From Chryseobacterium sp. S0630 (GTDB lineage Bacteria > Bacteroidota > Bacteroidia > Flavobacteriales > Weeksellaceae): a stretch of 64,000 nucleotides of DNA. The notes under the pieces are model-generated. The model did no database searches and had not been told where the DNA came from. It worked only from the letters and a program-made list of their open reading frames with translations. Below are positions 63,158 through 64,000 of the stretch, piece by piece. The position numbers and the translations under genes are program-made. Location: the NCBI RefSeq assembly GCF_024158915.1, contig NZ_JAMZGF010000006.1, positions 62,001 through 126,000 on the forward strand, written 5' to 3'. Every line of letters begins with the position of its first letter. Within the stretch, counting starts at the first letter, position 1.

Positions 63158-64000
63158 TACGTTTTCACAATTTTATATAATTTGTCACTTGGGCGTATAC
63201 GGAACTTCGTAGGAAAAGTAATCACATCAGATTTTGTGGCCTTGTCTGCTCCTTCCTTCTCATCAACCATCATGCTTTCGATAATCATTTCCTGCGATCC
63301 TGTAGTAGGTCCCTGTATAAGCACATTGTCTCCTACAGAAATATCATACGCTTCAACCACAAACTCTGCGATATTGGCTTTCGGATAAAAGTGCCGTCCT
63401 TTTCCGATATATACTTTCTTTTGTGTTGCACCGGAACCTGAGTTTGAAGACCACTCACCCAGCTCCTGGCCAAGATAATATCCACTCCAGAAACCTCTGT
63501 TGTAGACGGTCTCCAGAAGTTTCATCCATTCATCCACTTTTTCCTGAGAAAATGTTCCTTCGGCAATACTGTCGATTGCTTCCCTATAGCATTTTGTAAC
63601 TGTCGCTACATATTCCGGAGCCCTTCCTCTTCCTTCTACCTTCAATACTTTCACGCCGGTATCCACAATCTGATCCAGGAAACCAATCGTACACAGGTCT
63701 TTAGGAGACATCATATATTCGTTGTCAAGTTCGATTTCAAAACCCGACTCCTGATCAATTACCGTATATTTTTTCCGGCAGTTCTGCTTGCAGGCGCCTC
63801 TGTTTGCAGAAGAATTATGGGAATGGAGGCTTAGATAACATTTCCCGGATACAGCCATGCATAAGGCACCATGTCCGAAAATTTCCACTTCAACAAGATT
63901 ACCGGAAGGTCCTTTTACCTGATCTTTTTCAATCTGGGTGCAGATTTTTTTGATCTGGCTGATGCTTAGTTCACGGCTCATTACCATTGTATCAGCAAAA
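63157..64000 (-). CDS. Peptidase U32 family protein, partial
   Basis: The reading frame stays open to the window end (FADT precedes MVMSRELS), so the N-terminal part is outside. The U32 signature region is clear: VEVEIFGHGALCMAVSGKCYL with CKQNCRKKY after it. The C-terminal part has a beta domain (about 215-270). Members act in ubiquinone hydroxylation (UbiU/V), tRNA/RNA modification (RlhA, TrhP) or collagenase-like activity; the four Cys suggest an iron-sulphur cluster. The ferredoxin gene overlaps its stop by one base. Confidence 0.92.
   Translation of the reverse strand, partial: FADTMVMSRELSISQIKKICTQIEKDQVKGPSGNLVEVEIFGHGALCMAVSGKCYLSLHSHNSSANRGACKQNCRKKYTVIDQESGFEIELDNEYMMSPKDLCTIGFLDQIVDTGVKVLKVEGRGRAPEYVATVTKCYREAIDSIAEGTFSQEKVDEWMKLLETVYNRGFWSGYYLGQELGEWSSNSGSGATQKKVYIGKGRHFYPKANIAEFVVEAYDISVGDNVLIQGPTTGSQEMIIESMMVDEKEGADKATKSDVITFPTKFRIRPSDKLYKIVKT

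Noticed and set aside
1..64000. Searched for tRNA, rRNA, IS transposases, integrases, phage genes and CRISPR arrays
   Set aside because: None found by reading; the only mobile-like sequences are the short palindromic elements listed.

Overview
The window looks like a chromosomal segment of a flavobacterium close to Chryseobacterium (Weeksellaceae). The DNA is AT-rich. Promoters fit the Bacteroidota pattern TTTG-N17-20-TAnnTTTG, and Shine-Dalgarno sequences are mostly absent. The main ribosomal cluster keeps the Bacteroidota order secY-infA-rpmJ. TonB receptors, short lipoproteins and GG-leader peptides of a kind common in Chryseobacterium are present. The genus is an inference from protein character; no rRNA or tRNA gene is present to confirm it.

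Layout. (1) 167-5120, minus strand: a compact signalling locus. A four-gene operon (LuxR-type response regulator, unknown 262-aa protein, multi-pass membrane protein, histidine kinase) is followed by a three-gene operon (two-helix membrane protein, unknown 129-aa protein, predicted outer-membrane protein). Both operons start with the same promoter architecture: an ATTAC/GTAAT dyad exactly 22 nt from an identical GAAATTTG box. This suggests that the regulator controls both. (2) 5623-6057: a small lipoprotein gene. (3) 6158-19950, minus: the S10-spc-alpha ribosomal cluster from rplC to rplQ, 28 genes including rpmD and rpmJ, which are too short for ordinary ORF calls. (4) 20200-25759: a GlpR-like repressor divergent from glpD-glpK-glpF and a predicted outer-membrane protein, forming a glycerol uptake and oxidation module. 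(5) 25931-34693: secreted and lipoproteins of unknown role, a low-affinity iron permease-like protein, a TonB-dependent siderophore receptor with a small lipoprotein, and an alpha-carbonic anhydrase. (6) 34952-38311, minus: rpsL-rpsG-fusA-rpsJ with its own promoter and terminator. rpsJ (S10) is therefore 15 kb from rplC. (7) 38632-43491: two polytopic membrane proteins (one GT-C glycosyltransferase-like), dps and pncB, with a relic of pncB 5' end joined to dps 3' end lying between dps and pncB. (8) 43617-47415: a YCII-like secreted protein, two GG-leader cysteine-rich peptides flanking a MACPF-domain lipoprotein, and a DUF5995-like protein. (9) 47475-55340, minus: a two-component system (OmpR type) and a tripartite heavy-metal RND efflux system. 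(10) 55994-60021: rmuC, a membrane-bound LytTR regulator, a CPBP protease and a TrmH-type RNA methyltransferase. (11) 60138-64000: small lipoproteins, a membrane-anchored protein with a probable TTG start, 5-formyl-THF cyclo-ligase, a ferredoxin and a U32 peptidase cut by the window edge.

The most notable points are the shared promoter dyad of the first locus, the dps/pncB duplication relic, the MACPF plus GG-peptide cluster, the split str/S10 operon, and several families of interspersed palindromic repeats, including a nested inverted repeat of about 590 bp upstream of rmuC. No prophage, IS element, CRISPR array, tRNA or rRNA was found.
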